64,000 nt of DNA from Methylocapsa acidiphila B2 (GTDB lineage Bacteria > Pseudomonadota > Alphaproteobacteria > Rhizobiales > Beijerinckiaceae): contig NZ_KE386496.1 in assembly GCF_000427445.1 (NCBI RefSeq), forward strand, positions 3,388,004-3,452,003, given 5' to 3'. The position numbers and the translations under genes are program-made. Below are positions 35,536 through 45,327 of this stretch, in pieces; within the stretch, counting starts at the first letter, position 1, and each line of letters begins with the position of its first letter. The notes beneath the pieces are model-generated. The model did no database searches, was not told the DNA's origin, and saw only the letters and a program-made list of their open reading frames with translations.

Positions 35536-37296
35536 ATGTCCAATCTTTTGACCGGCGCGGAAATGGTCGTCCGAGCCTTGCAGGACCAAGGCGTCGAGAC
35601 GATCTTCGGCTATCCAGGCGGCGCCGTTCTGCCGATCTATGACGCGCTCTTTCATCAGAAGCACATCAAGCATGTGCTCGTGCGCCACGAGCAGGGCGCG
35701 GCCCATGCGGCCGAAGGATATGCCCGCTCCAGCGGCAAGGCCGGCGTTCTTCTCGTCACGTCGGGGCCGGGCGCGACCAACGCCATCACCGGCTTGACCG
35801 ACGCCTTGATGGATTCGATCCCACTCGTCTGCATTACCGGTCAGGTGCCGACGCATCTCATCGGCTCCGACGCGTTCCAGGAATGCGATACGGTCGGCAT
35901 CACCCGACATTGCACCAAGCACAACTATCTCGTTCGCCACGTCGACGATCTGGCCCGCGTTCTTCACGAGGCCTTCTATGTCGCCCAGAACGGGCGTCCC
36001 GGCCCGGTCGTGATCGACATTCCGAAGGACGTTCAATTCGCGGTTGGCGCTTATTTCGGTCCGCATAAGGTCGAGCACAAGACCTACAAGCCGAGACTGG
36101 AAGGCGACCCGGACAAGATCGCGCAAGCCGTCGAGATGATGGCCGCCGCAAAGCGCCCGATTTTCTACACTGGGGGCGGGGTCATCAATTCCGGCGTCGA
36201 GGCCTCGCATCTGCTGCGCGAGCTCGTCGGTCTCACCGGCTTTCCGATCACCTCGACCTTGATGGGGCTCGGGTCCTATCCGGCTTCCGGCGAGAAATGG
36301 CTTGGCATGCTCGGCATGCACGGCACGTTCGAGGCCAATAACGCCATGCATGATTGCGATCTGATGGTCGCCGTCGGCGCGCGGTTCGACGATCGCATCA
36401 CCGGGCGGCTCGACGCCTTCTCGCCGGGGTCGAAAAAGATCCATGTCGACATCGATCCGTCGTCGATCAACAAGAACGTCAAGATCGATCTCGGAATCAT
36501 CGGCGATTGCGCCCATGTGCTGCGCAAGATGGTCGAGCTTTGGCGGGCGAGGCGCCACGTCGCAAGCGCCGAGCCGCTCGCCAAATGGTGGGCCCAGATC
36601 GACCAATGGCGCGCGCGCAAATCGCTTTCCTACAAGGCGTCGAAAGAGGTCATCAAGCCGCAATTCGCGGTCCAGCGCCTCTACGAATTGACCAAGGCGC
36701 GCGACGTCTACATTACGACCGAGGTCGGCCAGCATCAGATGTGGGCTGCGCAACATTATCATTTCGAGGAGCCGAACCGCTGGATGACCTCCGGCGGCCT
36801 CGGCACAATGGGCTATGGCCTTCCGGCGGCGATCGGCGCCCAGTTGGCGCATCCGGACGCGCTCGTCGTCGATATCGCCGGCGAGGCCTCGATCCTCATG
36901 AACATCCAGGAGCTTTCGACCGCCGCGCAATATCGCCTGCCGGTCAAGGTCTTCATCCTCAACAATGAATATATGGGCATGGTCCGGCAATGGCAGGAGC
37001 TGTTGCATGATGGGCGCTACTCGGAAAGCTATTCAGAAGCCTTGCCGGATTTCGTCAAGCTCGCCGAAGCCTATGGCGCGCATGGAATCCGCTGCTCCGA
37101 TCCGGCGCAGCTCGACGCCGCCATCCTCGAGATGATCGACACGCCGCGAACGGTGATCTTTGATTGCATCGTCGACAAGACCGAGAATTGCCTGCCGATG
37201 ATCCCATCGGGCAAGGCGCATAATGAAATGATCCTGCCCGATCACGACGCCGAAATCGGGAGCGTGATCGACGCCCCCGGCAAAATGTTGGTGTAG
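35536..37296 (+). CDS. ilvB: acetolactate synthase large subunit
   Basis: The catalytic subunit of acetohydroxyacid synthase, the first shared step of valine, leucine and isoleucine synthesis. It uses TPP, Mg and FAD. The N-terminal TPP domain has FGYPGGAVLPIYDAL, the catalytic glutamate in RHEQGAAHAAEGYAR and TSGPGATNAITGL. The FAD/middle domain has ARFDDRITG. The C-terminal TPP site reads GLGTMGYGLPAAIGA and DIAGEASILMN...LNNEYMGMVRQWQ. The 586 residues are full length. The second of two close ATGs (35531, 35536) is in frame. ilvN follows after four bases. An attenuator precedes the gene. Confidence 0.97.
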   Translation: MSNLLTGAEMVVRALQDQGVETIFGYPGGAVLPIYDALFHQKHIKHVLVRHEQGAAHAAEGYARSSGKAGVLLVTSGPGATNAITGLTDALMDSIPLVCITGQVPTHLIGSDAFQECDTVGITRHCTKHNYLVRHVDDLARVLHEAFYVAQNGRPGPVVIDIPKDVQFAVGAYFGPHKVEHKTYKPRLEGDPDKIAQAVEMMAAAKRPIFYTGGGVINSGVEASHLLRELVGLTGFPITSTLMGLGSYPASGEKWLGMLGMHGTFEANNAMHDCDLMVAVGARFDDRITGRLDAFSPGSKKIHVDIDPSSINKNVKIDLGIIGDCAHVLRKMVELWRARRHVASAEPLAKWWAQIDQWRARKSLSYKASKEVIKPQFAVQRLYELTKARDVYITTEVGQHQMWAAQHYHFEEPNRWMTSGGLGTMGYGLPAAIGAQLAHPDALVVDIAGEASILMNIQELSTAAQYRLPVKVFILNNEYMGMVRQWQELLHDGRYSESYSEALPDFVKLAEAYGAHGIRCSDPAQLDAAILEMIDTPRTVIFDCIVDKTENCLPMIPSGKAHNEMILPDHDAEIGSVIDAPGKMLV

Positions 37297-37300
37297 CGAC

Positions 37301-37855
37301 ATGAACGCGCCTGCAGCCCCTCTCTCGCCTTACTCGTCCGCCCTCGGCAAATCCAACATCGAGGTCCATACGCTCTCGGTGCTCGTCGATAACGAGCCCG
37401 GCGTTCTCGCCCGCGTCGTCGGGCTTTTTTCTGGCCGCGGCTATAATATCGAAAGCCTGACGGTGGCCGAGGTCGCCCATGCCGAGCATCTGTCGCGCAT
37501 CACCATTGTAACTACCGGAACGCCGGAAGCGATCGAGCAGATCGGGCATCAGCTTGAGCGTCTCGTGCCGGTTCATAAGGTGACGGACCTGACGTTGCGC
37601 GGCGGCGCCGTCGAACGCGAACTCGCGATGATCAAAGTCGCGGGCAAGGGGCCGGAGCGGCAAGAGGCCTTGCGCCTCGCCGACGCTTTTCGCGCGCGGG
37701 TGGTCGACGCCTCGATCGAGAGCTTCGTCTTCGAGCTGACCGGTAATGTCGGCAAGATCGATCAGTTCATCGAATTGATGCGGCCGATCGGGCTCGTCGA
37801 AGTTTCGCGCACCGGCGTCGCCGCGATCTCGCGCGGGCCGAACCCGATCGGGTGA
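37301..37855 (+). CDS. ilvN: acetolactate synthase small (regulatory) subunit
   Basis: The regulatory subunit binds IlvB, raises activity and mediates valine feedback inhibition. The N-terminal ACT domain has TLSVLVDNEPGVLARVVGLFSGRGYNIESLTV, with the valine-binding loop, and the C-terminal domain has LTGNVGKIDQFIELMRPIGLVEVSRTG. The length of 184 residues corresponds to the IlvH-type long form. The gene begins four bases after ilvB and is clearly in the same operon. (ilvH is an alternative name.). Confidence 0.96.
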   Translation: MNAPAAPLSPYSSALGKSNIEVHTLSVLVDNEPGVLARVVGLFSGRGYNIESLTVAEVAHAEHLSRITIVTTGTPEAIEQIGHQLERLVPVHKVTDLTLRGGAVERELAMIKVAGKGPERQEALRLADAFRARVVDASIESFVFELTGNVGKIDQFIELMRPIGLVEVSRTGVAAISRGPNPIG

Positions 37856-37881
37856 GAAGGCGCGCGTTTGACCGGTTTTGA

Positions 37882-38985
<1,104 letters not shown>

Positions 38986-38991
38986 GACTAG

Positions 38992-39024
38992 GGCCGCGGT
39001 TGTCGCCGAGGCGAGTCCGCGGCC
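38992..39024. terminator. hairpin between convergent ilvC and an unknown gene
   Basis: GGCCGCGG (38992-38999) and CCGCGGCC (39017-39024) form a perfect 8-bp stem in the convergent gap. No T-run follows on either strand, so it is a weak terminator or an mRNA 3'-end stabiliser. Confidence 0.4.
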
Positions 39025-39036
39025 TATCTCGAACGG

Positions 39037-39411
39037 CTAGTCGATAATGGTGATGCCGGCGATCTTCTGCTTCAGACTATCGCGTAAAGCGGAAGTCTCG
39101 TCGTCTTGATCGCCGACGACCATGATGACGGCGGTGGCGGGATTGGTTCCGATGCAGGTGATCGCCGCGTAGGCGCCGCCGCTTGTTCCGGCGACTTCAT
39201 CGCGGCTGACGCGAATTGATTGCACGTTGAGATCGTGCATTGCGTCCCGTGCGAAGGAAAGGCATTGGTTTAGCTTAGCTGTATGCACCGGGGTCGTAGA
39301 CCAGAAAAGCGAGGCGGCGCCGGCCGTGCCAGGCTGCAGTAAAAGCGCCGCTCCCATCGCGATCAAGAGTATTGGCCTTTTCACCGTCGTCGCAGATTTG
39401 CTCGCGCCCAT
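39037..39411 (-). CDS. small exported protein of unknown function
   Basis: A 124-residue protein with an N-terminal signal peptide (about residues 12-33, cleaved near AGAASL). The mature domain is about 90 residues with two cysteines (LNQCLSFARDAM and ITCIGTNP), which could form a disulfide in the periplasm, and a strand-rich middle VAGTSGGAYAAITCIG. No family is recognised. It is convergent with ilvC. Confidence 0.6.
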   Translation of the reverse strand: MGASKSATTVKRPILLIAMGAALLLQPGTAGAASLFWSTTPVHTAKLNQCLSFARDAMHDLNVQSIRVSRDEVAGTSGGAYAAITCIGTNPATAVIMVVGDQDDETSALRDSLKQKIAGITIID

Positions 39412-39720
39412 GCTTCCCTCCCTCGGCTACTCCCAACGAATGAAAGTCGCGCGCGGCGGATCGCGTTCAAGGGGCGACATCTGATTTGATCGGGAGCGAT
39501 CCGGCGCTGTCCAAACTAGTCAGCCCAGCTCATTTACGCAGGAAACTGGATGAGAGGCAGTCTTACACAAACTATGTTACATAAATTTGCGCAGACGGCA
39601 TGATCGCTTCGAGCAGCTTTGTAAAATTGCGACTAGGTTGACGCGTCGCCGCGCGGCGGGCATTGAAGCGCAGCCTTAAGAAAGCTGCATCGCGCACGAT
39701 CCTCGCACGCACGGACATCC
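39412..39720. other. intergenic region upstream of efp
   Basis: About 310 bp between the divergent starts of the exported protein gene and efp. The central 100 bp are AT-richer than average (TTACACAAACTATGTTACATAAATTTG) and probably hold the promoters. No gene is seen. Confidence 0.5.
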
Positions 39721-40287
39721 ATGGCCAAAATCAATGGAAATCAGATTGCGCCCGGCGCCGTCATCGAGCACGACGGCGGACTCTGGGTCGCGGTGAAGAC
39801 CAATGCGGTGAAGCCCGGCAAGGGCGGCGCCTTCAATCAAGTCGAGCTGAAAAATCTCATCGACGGCCGCAAGCTCAACGAAAGATTCCGCGCTGACGCC
39901 ACGGTCGAGGCGATCGACCTCGAGCTCAAGGATTTCAGCTTTCTCTATGCGCAAGGCGAGAGCCTCGTCTTCATGGACCTGGAAAGCTATGAGCAGATCG
40001 AGATCGCCACTGATTTCGTCGGCGAGCGCGCCGCCTTTCTGCAGGACGGGATGAAGGTCACGCTGCAAATGCACGAGGCGCGGCCGATCAGCATCAAGCT
40101 GCCGACCCATGTTACTTTGGAGATCGTCGAGGCCGATCCGGTCGTGCGAGCCCAGACCGCAACCTCGTCCTATAAGCCGGCGAAGCTCGAAAACGGCCTG
40201 CGCGTGATGGTGCCCGTGTTCATCGAGGCGGGCGAGAGAATCATCGTCGACACCAATGACGTCAGCTATATTCGACGGGCGGATTAA
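39721..40287 (+). CDS. efp: elongation factor P
   Basis: EF-P enters the ribosomal E site and relieves stalling at polyproline stretches. Domain I has [24 protein letters not shown], with the lysine in PGKGGAF that is post-translationally modified in many bacteria. Domain III ends with the EF-P signature [32 protein letters not shown]. The 188 residues are full length. No epmA or epmB is seen in the window. The next gene begins directly after the stop codon. Confidence 0.97.
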   Translation: MAKINGNQIAPGAVIEHDGGLWVAVKTNAVKPGKGGAFNQVELKNLIDGRKLNERFRADATVEAIDLELKDFSFLYAQGESLVFMDLESYEQIEIATDFVGERAAFLQDGMKVTLQMHEARPISIKLPTHVTLEIVEADPVVRAQTATSSYKPAKLENGLRVMVPVFIEAGERIIVDTNDVSYIRRAD

Positions 40288-41079
40288 ATGATTAGATCCG
40301 CGCTCATGAATGTGATGACGGCGGCCGCGCTCAAGGCGGGTCGCGGCCTGAAGCGCGACTTCGGCGAGGTCGAGAATCTGCAGGTCTCGGTCAAGGGGCC
40401 GGGCGACTTCGTCTCCGCCGCCGATAAGAAGGCGGAAAAAATCCTTCAGGAGGAGCTCGCCAAGGCGCGGCCGGGCTATGGCTTCGTGCTCGAGGAGAGC
40501 GGCGAGATCGAAGGCTCCGATAAAAGCCATACCTGGTTCATCGATCCGCTCGACGGCACCACCAATTTTCTGCATGGCCTGCCTATCTTCGCCATCTCGA
40601 TCGGCCTCGCCCGCGAAGGGCAGATCGTCGCCGGCCTCGTCTACAATCCGGCGACCGACGACATGTTCGTCGCCGAGAAAGGGCAGGGCGCCTATTACAA
40701 TAACCGGCGCCTGCGGGTGGCCGCCCGCAAGGATATGGCGGACACGCTGATCGGCTGCGGCGTGCCCCATCTCGGCAAGGCCAAGGAACATCCCCGCTTT
40801 AAAGCGGAACTCGCCGAGGTGATGGCGCGGGCGGGAAATATTCGTCGCCTCGGCGCGGCGGCGCTCGATCTCTGTTTTGTCGCGGCCGGAAATTACGACG
40901 GCTTCTGGGAGCGCAATCTTCAGCCCTGGGACATGGCCGCAGGAATCATCATGATCCGTGAGGCCGGCGGCTTCGTCACCGACGCGGACGGCGGCCATGA
41001 CATGCTGGCCAAGGGATCGATCTGCGCCGGCAATGACGCCATCCATCGCGCTTTGCTCGGCCTCATTCGCGCGCCCTAA
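40288..41079 (+). CDS. suhB: inositol-1-monophosphatase family protein (SuhB-like)
   Basis: A Mg-dependent phosphatase of the IMPase superfamily that hydrolyses inositol or related sugar phosphates. Metal-binding motifs are FVLEESGEIEG, FIDPLDGTTNFLHGLP (DPLDGT) and the C-terminal WERNLQPWDMAAGIIMIREAGG (WDxAAG). The length of 263 residues is normal. The ATG at 40288 follows the efp stop without a gap; an in-frame ATG at 40306 gives the more usual N-terminus MNVMTAAALKAGR. The pairing efp-suhB is common in alphaproteobacteria. Confidence 0.93.
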   Translation: MIRSALMNVMTAAALKAGRGLKRDFGEVENLQVSVKGPGDFVSAADKKAEKILQEELAKARPGYGFVLEESGEIEGSDKSHTWFIDPLDGTTNFLHGLPIFAISIGLAREGQIVAGLVYNPATDDMFVAEKGQGAYYNNRRLRVAARKDMADTLIGCGVPHLGKAKEHPRFKAELAEVMARAGNIRRLGAAALDLCFVAAGNYDGFWERNLQPWDMAAGIIMIREAGGFVTDADGGHDMLAKGSICAGNDAIHRALLGLIRAP

Positions 41080-41112
41080 CGTAGCCGCGGCCTGCGCCGC
41101 GGCAAGGCGATG

Positions 41113-41146
41113 ACGAGATTGCATTGCCAAGCTCATGCAATCTCGT
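41113..41146. promoter_or_regulatory. perfect 12-bp hairpin before the antiporter gene
   Basis: ACGAGATTGCAT (41113-41124) and ATGCAATCTCGT (41135-41146) pair perfectly around a 10-base loop. No T-run follows. It lies between suhB and the antiporter, 45 bp before the chosen start, and could be an operator, a weak terminator or an RNA control element. Confidence 0.45.
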
Positions 41147-41190
41147 TAGCTCCCAACGTCGAAAGACTGCTCAGGGAGCTTAGGGACCGA

Positions 41191-42648
41191 ATGTCGGGCC
41201 GCGCATCGACCAATATCAGAGTAGCGGCTTTGGCCGTCGTGACCGGCGTGGCGATCCCCAACGCAGCGGAGGCGGCGGAGCATATCGACGGCGCGCATCT
41301 CCCTGTGCTTTTGGGGCTGCCATTCGCCGGCATCCTGCTTTCGATCGCGCTCGGGCCGCTCGTCGTCAAGGAATGGTGGCATATCCACTACGAAAAGGCG
41401 GCCGCTTTCTGGGCGATGTTGACGCTCGTCGGCCTCGCCTTTGTCGAAGGCCCGGCCGCCGCTGCGGCGGCTTTCGCGCATAATATGGCGTTGGACTATC
41501 TGCCCTTCATCCTGATGCTCTTCGCTTTGTTCACGGCCGCGGGCGGGATTTCCATCTCCGGCAAGCTCAAAGGCTCACCCCTCGTCAACTGCGCGTTTCT
41601 CGGCATCGGCGCGGCGCTTGCGAGCCTTGTCGGAACGACCGGCGCGTCGATGATTCTGATCCGGCCACTTATCCGCGCCAATCAAAGCCGCAGGGCCAAG
41701 GGGCATGTCGTCGTCTTCTTCATCTTTCTCGTTTCGAATATCGGCGGCGCCTTGACGCCGCTCGGCGATCCGCCGCTTTTCCTTGGCTTCCTGCATGGAA
41801 TCGCGTTTTTCTGGACCGCGCGCATGCTTTGGCCGCAAACTCTCTTCGCGATTTGCGTCTTGTTGGCCCTATTCTATCTCATTGACTGCTATTTTCATTA
41901 TCGGGAGAATCCTTATTACTATCTTTGGGACGCTCCCGAGGGGCGATCCGGCTTGGCCGCGCGTGAGGGCCGATTGAGGTTCGGCGGCCTCATCAATTTC
42001 GCGCTCATCGGCATTGCGATCGGGGCGATCGTCGCAAGTGGGCTGTGGCGACCCAATGTCGGCTTCGATATTTTCGGCGCGAGGATCGAATTGCAAAACG
42101 CGGTTCGCGAGGCAACGATGATCGGCGTCGGCCTCGCCTCGCTTGCATTGACCGGCGCGCGGACGCGGGCGGCGAATGGTTTCGATTGGGAGCCGATCAA
42201 GGAGGTCGCTTATCTTTTCGCAGGCATTTTCGTCTGCATCATACCCGTGATGTCCATGCTGCAGGCAGGCGCCGACGGGCCTTTCGCGCCGGCCATTCGC
42301 CTCCTCGATTATCCAGGCGGCGCGCCCAACAATGCGATCTATTTTTGGGCGACGGGGCTGTTGTCGTCGTTTCTCGACAATGCCCCGACCTATCTGGTTT
42401 TTTTCGAGCTCGCGGGCGGCGATCCGAGCGCGCTCATGGGCCCGCTCGCCAACACATTGGCGGCAATTTCGCTGGGCGCCGTCTTCATGGGCGCGAACAC
42501 CTACGTTGGAAATGCGCCGAATTTCATGGTCTACGCCATCGCCCGAGACGCTGGCGTGAAAATGCCGAGCTTCTTCGGCTATATGCTCTGGTCCGGCTCG
42601 ATTCTTTTGCCGCTTTTCGCTGCCGTCACTTGGCTTTTCATGCGCTGA
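41191..42648 (+). CDS. sodium/proton antiporter-like membrane protein
   Basis: A polytopic inner-membrane protein of about 485 residues with some 11-12 hydrophobic helices, of the ion transporter superfamily that includes NhaD and CitMHS. Motifs are the paired re-entrant-like regions GTTGASMILIRPLIRANQ with SNIGGALTPLGDPPLFLGFL, and later ATGLLSSFLDNAPTYLVFFELAGG with GANTYVGNAPNFMVYAIA. I chose the ATG at 41191, preceded by AGGGA; the longer frame to 41110 crosses a hairpin. The transported ion is inferred (Na+/H+ is the usual annotation). Confidence 0.85.
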   Translation: MSGRASTNIRVAALAVVTGVAIPNAAEAAEHIDGAHLPVLLGLPFAGILLSIALGPLVVKEWWHIHYEKAAAFWAMLTLVGLAFVEGPAAAAAAFAHNMALDYLPFILMLFALFTAAGGISISGKLKGSPLVNCAFLGIGAALASLVGTTGASMILIRPLIRANQSRRAKGHVVVFFIFLVSNIGGALTPLGDPPLFLGFLHGIAFFWTARMLWPQTLFAICVLLALFYLIDCYFHYRENPYYYLWDAPEGRSGLAAREGRLRFGGLINFALIGIAIGAIVASGLWRPNVGFDIFGARIELQNAVREATMIGVGLASLALTGARTRAANGFDWEPIKEVAYLFAGIFVCIIPVMSMLQAGADGPFAPAIRLLDYPGGAPNNAIYFWATGLLSSFLDNAPTYLVFFELAGGDPSALMGPLANTLAAISLGAVFMGANTYVGNAPNFMVYAIARDAGVKMPSFFGYMLWSGSILLPLFAAVTWLFMR

Positions 42649-42684
42649 TTTTTAGGCGAATGGGCGCCGCTATACGCTCCTGCA

Positions 42685-43479
42685 TCAGGATTTCGGCCGC
42701 CGCTTTTGTTCCGCGCGCATGAGATTGAGACATTCGAGGGTCGAGGCCATGTCGAGCGCGCTCACCCCATCGACCTCGCAGGCGAGATCCGCGCCCGCCT
42801 CGAGCAAGGCCTTGAGCGCCTTCGCCTTGCCCGCCGAAGCGGCGTACATGAGCGCCGTCGAGCCATTGACATTTCTATGGTCGAGATCGGCGCCCGCGGC
42901 GATCAGCATGGCGACGATCGCTGGATCGTCGCCGACGCAGGCGAGCCAAAGCGGCTGGCCGCCGTCTCCATTGCAGGCGTCGACCCGCGCGCCTGCGCGC
43001 AATAATTCGGCGACGATGTCCGGCGGACCCTTATAGGCCGCCGTCATCAAAGGGGTGAGCGCATTGGCGCCGACGCCGTTGACGTCTTCGGGTGAAAAGT
43101 TTTCCGCGACGAGAAAAGCCCGCAGCGCGTCGCTCAGCGCGGCGGGCGCCGCCGCATGCGCCGGGTCCCGATGCGCTTCAACCCAAGCGTCATAGCCGCC
43201 ATCCAAGCTGAGAGCCTGGGTGAAACCCAAATCGGCGAAGGTCTTGGCGAAGTCCTGGCTGGAATTGCCCTTGCGGCAATAGACGAGAACGGGCATGTCC
43301 TTTGGCGCGCCGGTCAGGAACTCATGGAGATTGTCGCGGCCCGCGCGCCGCGCGCCGTCGATATGGCCCTTCGCATAGGAAGCTTCGTCGCGAACGTCGA
43401 GCACCAGCGTTTCGCCCTTGCTGAGCAGCTCACGGGCGAAGGCGACGTCGACTCGTCGGAAGGCAATCTCTTGACTCAT
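42685..43479 (-). CDS. rhodanese-ankyrin repeat fusion protein
   Basis: The N-terminal 105 residues are a rhodanese domain (LVLDVRDEASYAKGHIDGA, active-site loop VYCRKGNSS with its cysteine, GFTQALSLDGGYDAW). Residues 145-255 hold about three ankyrin repeats (ALTPLMTAAYKGPPDIVAELLRAGA, QPLWLACVGDDPAIVAMLIAAGADLDHRN, STALMYAASAGKAKALKALLEAGADL). The rhodanese part probably carries a persulfide sulfur and the ankyrin part binds a partner. ATG at 43479 chosen; the 15-residue upstream extension is not domain-like. It is divergent from the L,D-transpeptidase gene. Confidence 0.9.
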   Translation of the reverse strand: MSQEIAFRRVDVAFARELLSKGETLVLDVRDEASYAKGHIDGARRAGRDNLHEFLTGAPKDMPVLVYCRKGNSSQDFAKTFADLGFTQALSLDGGYDAWVEAHRDPAHAAAPAALSDALRAFLVAENFSPEDVNGVGANALTPLMTAAYKGPPDIVAELLRAGARVDACNGDGGQPLWLACVGDDPAIVAMLIAAGADLDHRNVNGSTALMYAASAGKAKALKALLEAGADLACEVDGVSALDMASTLECLNLMRAEQKRRPKS

Positions 43480-43714
43480 GATGAGCGCCTTTCCCGACGC
43501 GAATGGAACGAATCTGTCCGGCACGGAGTCGGACGCCCGGCAGATGCAGGAATCATGCGGGCGGGCGCGACGCGTGGAAACGTTCGGCCATCCCCAAAAA
43601 AAACCTGGAAGCGCCGGCTGCGCATTTATGGTTTTTTCATGGAACGAACCGCGCAGCTTGGACGTTCAATGCCCGACAGCAAGACGCAGCGCATCGAACG
43701 GGGGTTGCCAAACG

Positions 43715-44344
43715 ATGTTCCAGGTTCGCATTTCCAAGTCCAAGATTTTGGCGGCAGCCGCCGCCGTTTCTTTCATCGCGACGAGCGCGCAAGCCTTTGA
43801 CGGCGGCGGATTCGCCGGTCTCTTCGGCAACCAGCCGCAGCAGCAAAACAACATTCAACATGCGAGCCTGCCGACCGAGCTCAATCATGAGACGCGCGCA
43901 ACCCGCACCGTTGTGAACGATCCTACAGGCGAGCGCGCCGGCACGATCACGATCGACACCAAGAATCGCTATCTCTATCTGTCGATGGATGGCGGCAAGG
44001 CGATGCGCTATGACGTCGGCGTCGGACGCGAGGGCTTCGCGTGGCAGGGCCGCGCCTACATCGGCCGCCGCGCCGAATGGCCGACCTGGACTCCGCCAGC
44101 CGCCATGTTGAAGCGCCGTCCCGATCTTCCGCGCGTCATGAAAGGCAGCATCGCCAATCCGCTTGGCGCGCGCGCCATGTATCTCTACAACGGGCATGGC
44201 GACACAATGTTTCGCATCCACGGAACCAATGAGCCCGATACGATCGGCCAGGCTGTGTCCTCCGGCTGCATCCGCCTGCTCAACGACGACGTGGTCGACC
44301 TCTATCAACGGGTGAAAATCGGAGCGCCCGTGATCGTGCTTTAA
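43715..44344 (+). CDS. L,D-transpeptidase (YkuD family)
   Basis: An exported enzyme that cross-links peptidoglycan through 3-3 bonds or attaches proteins to it. Residues 1-29 are a signal peptide ending in SAQA. The YkuD domain runs from about residue 75, with the catalytic motif [29 protein letters not shown] (HxxN...SxGC(I/V)R). The mature N-terminus has a short Gln/Asn stretch. ATG at 43715 is used. The next gene encodes a close paralogue; a terminator between them suggests separate transcripts. Confidence 0.92.
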   Translation: MFQVRISKSKILAAAAAVSFIATSAQAFDGGGFAGLFGNQPQQQNNIQHASLPTELNHETRATRTVVNDPTGERAGTITIDTKNRYLYLSMDGGKAMRYDVGVGREGFAWQGRAYIGRRAEWPTWTPPAAMLKRRPDLPRVMKGSIANPLGARAMYLYNGHGDTMFRIHGTNEPDTIGQAVSSGCIRLLNDDVVDLYQRVKIGAPVIVL

Positions 44345-44372
44345 CTCCGAAAAAACGGTTGGAAGCAAAACT

Positions 44373-44416
44373 GGACCGGTTCCGGCGAAAGCCGAATCGG
44401 TCCTTCTTTGTTTTTG
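44373..44416 (+). terminator. rho-independent terminator
   Basis: GGACCGGTTCCGGC and GCCGAATCGGTCC pair around a GAAA loop, followed by TTCTTTGTTTTT. It ends the first L,D-transpeptidase transcript. Confidence 0.85.
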
Positions 44417-44519
44417 CGAGGGGTCGGATGAAGAGCGAAATTCTAGTTTTCGCCATTTTTATCCGATGAGATTAAAGCGGGCCGGGGGAACAAAGGAATT
44501 CAGCTGATCGAGTGTCCAG

Positions 44520-45308
44520 ATGCGTCGTCCCGTTGCAAGCCTCGCCCTAAAGAATCTGTCCTTGCTGGCCGCAGGGGTTTCATTTTTCGTCTTCGCTGAG
44601 CCCGCCTCGGCGCAATGGCGCAATTATTACGGCTACCAAGCCTATCCTTCGTACCCGCCTTACGACTATCCGGCTTATCCAAATTTTTTCCCGGCCGACC
44701 CGCCGCCGCCCTATGTCGGCAATCCCTACCGCTACGGCCAGCCCGCCGCTCCCGCGCCCGCCTATGAGCCCGGCGATCCCTATGCGCCTCGCGCGGGCGC
44801 AAGAGGCTATCGCGAACCCTCGGGCCAAGAGGATGTCGAGCTTGGCGTTAATTTTCGCGAGCGCACCGCGACCACGGTGCAGAATCCGACCCGTGAGCCG
44901 CCGGGGACGATCGTGATCGACACAAGGTCGCGACATCTCTACCTTGTGCAATCGGGCGGAGGCGCGATCCAATATGGCATAGGCGTCGGCCGCCAGGGAT
45001 TCGAGTGGAAAGGCGTGGCGCGCGTTGGCCGCAAGGCCGAATGGCCGCGTTGGATTCCGCCGAAGGAAATGTTGCAGCGACGGCCCGATTTGCCGGAGCA
45101 AATGGACGGCGGCATCGAGAATCCGCTCGGCGCCCGCGCCCTTTATCTTTACCAGGGCGATAAAGACACGCTGTTTCGCATTCACGGCACGAATGAGCCG
45201 GATTCGATCGGAAAGGCCGTGTCGTCCGGGTGCATCCGCATGATGAACGCCGACGTCATCGACCTTTATCAGCGCGTCGGGGTCGGCGCGCGGGTCGTCG
45301 TCCTTTAG
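44520..45308 (+). CDS. L,D-transpeptidase (YkuD family), paralogue with Tyr/Pro-rich linker
   Basis: A 262-residue exported L,D-transpeptidase. After a signal peptide (about residues 1-31, ASAQ) comes a Tyr/Pro-rich segment of some 65 residues ([20 protein letters not shown] and similar), probably a flexible spacer through the cell wall. The YkuD domain ends with [29 protein letters not shown], the catalytic cysteine being in SSGC. It is about 60 percent identical by eye to the upstream paralogue in the catalytic domain. ATG at 44520. Confidence 0.92.
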   Translation: MRRPVASLALKNLSLLAAGVSFFVFAEPASAQWRNYYGYQAYPSYPPYDYPAYPNFFPADPPPPYVGNPYRYGQPAAPAPAYEPGDPYAPRAGARGYREPSGQEDVELGVNFRERTATTVQNPTREPPGTIVIDTRSRHLYLVQSGGGAIQYGIGVGRQGFEWKGVARVGRKAEWPRWIPPKEMLQRRPDLPEQMDGGIENPLGARALYLYQGDKDTLFRIHGTNEPDSIGKAVSSGCIRMMNADVIDLYQRVGVGARVVVL

Positions 45309-45327
45309 CGCCGCGCGCGTTTCTGCT

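Noticed and set aside
35521-37008. 495-codon open frame opposite ilvB
   Set aside because: Antisense shadow of a confidently assigned enzyme gene.
39676-41136. 486-codon open frame opposite efp and suhB
   Set aside because: Crosses two well-supported genes on the other strand and has no domain.
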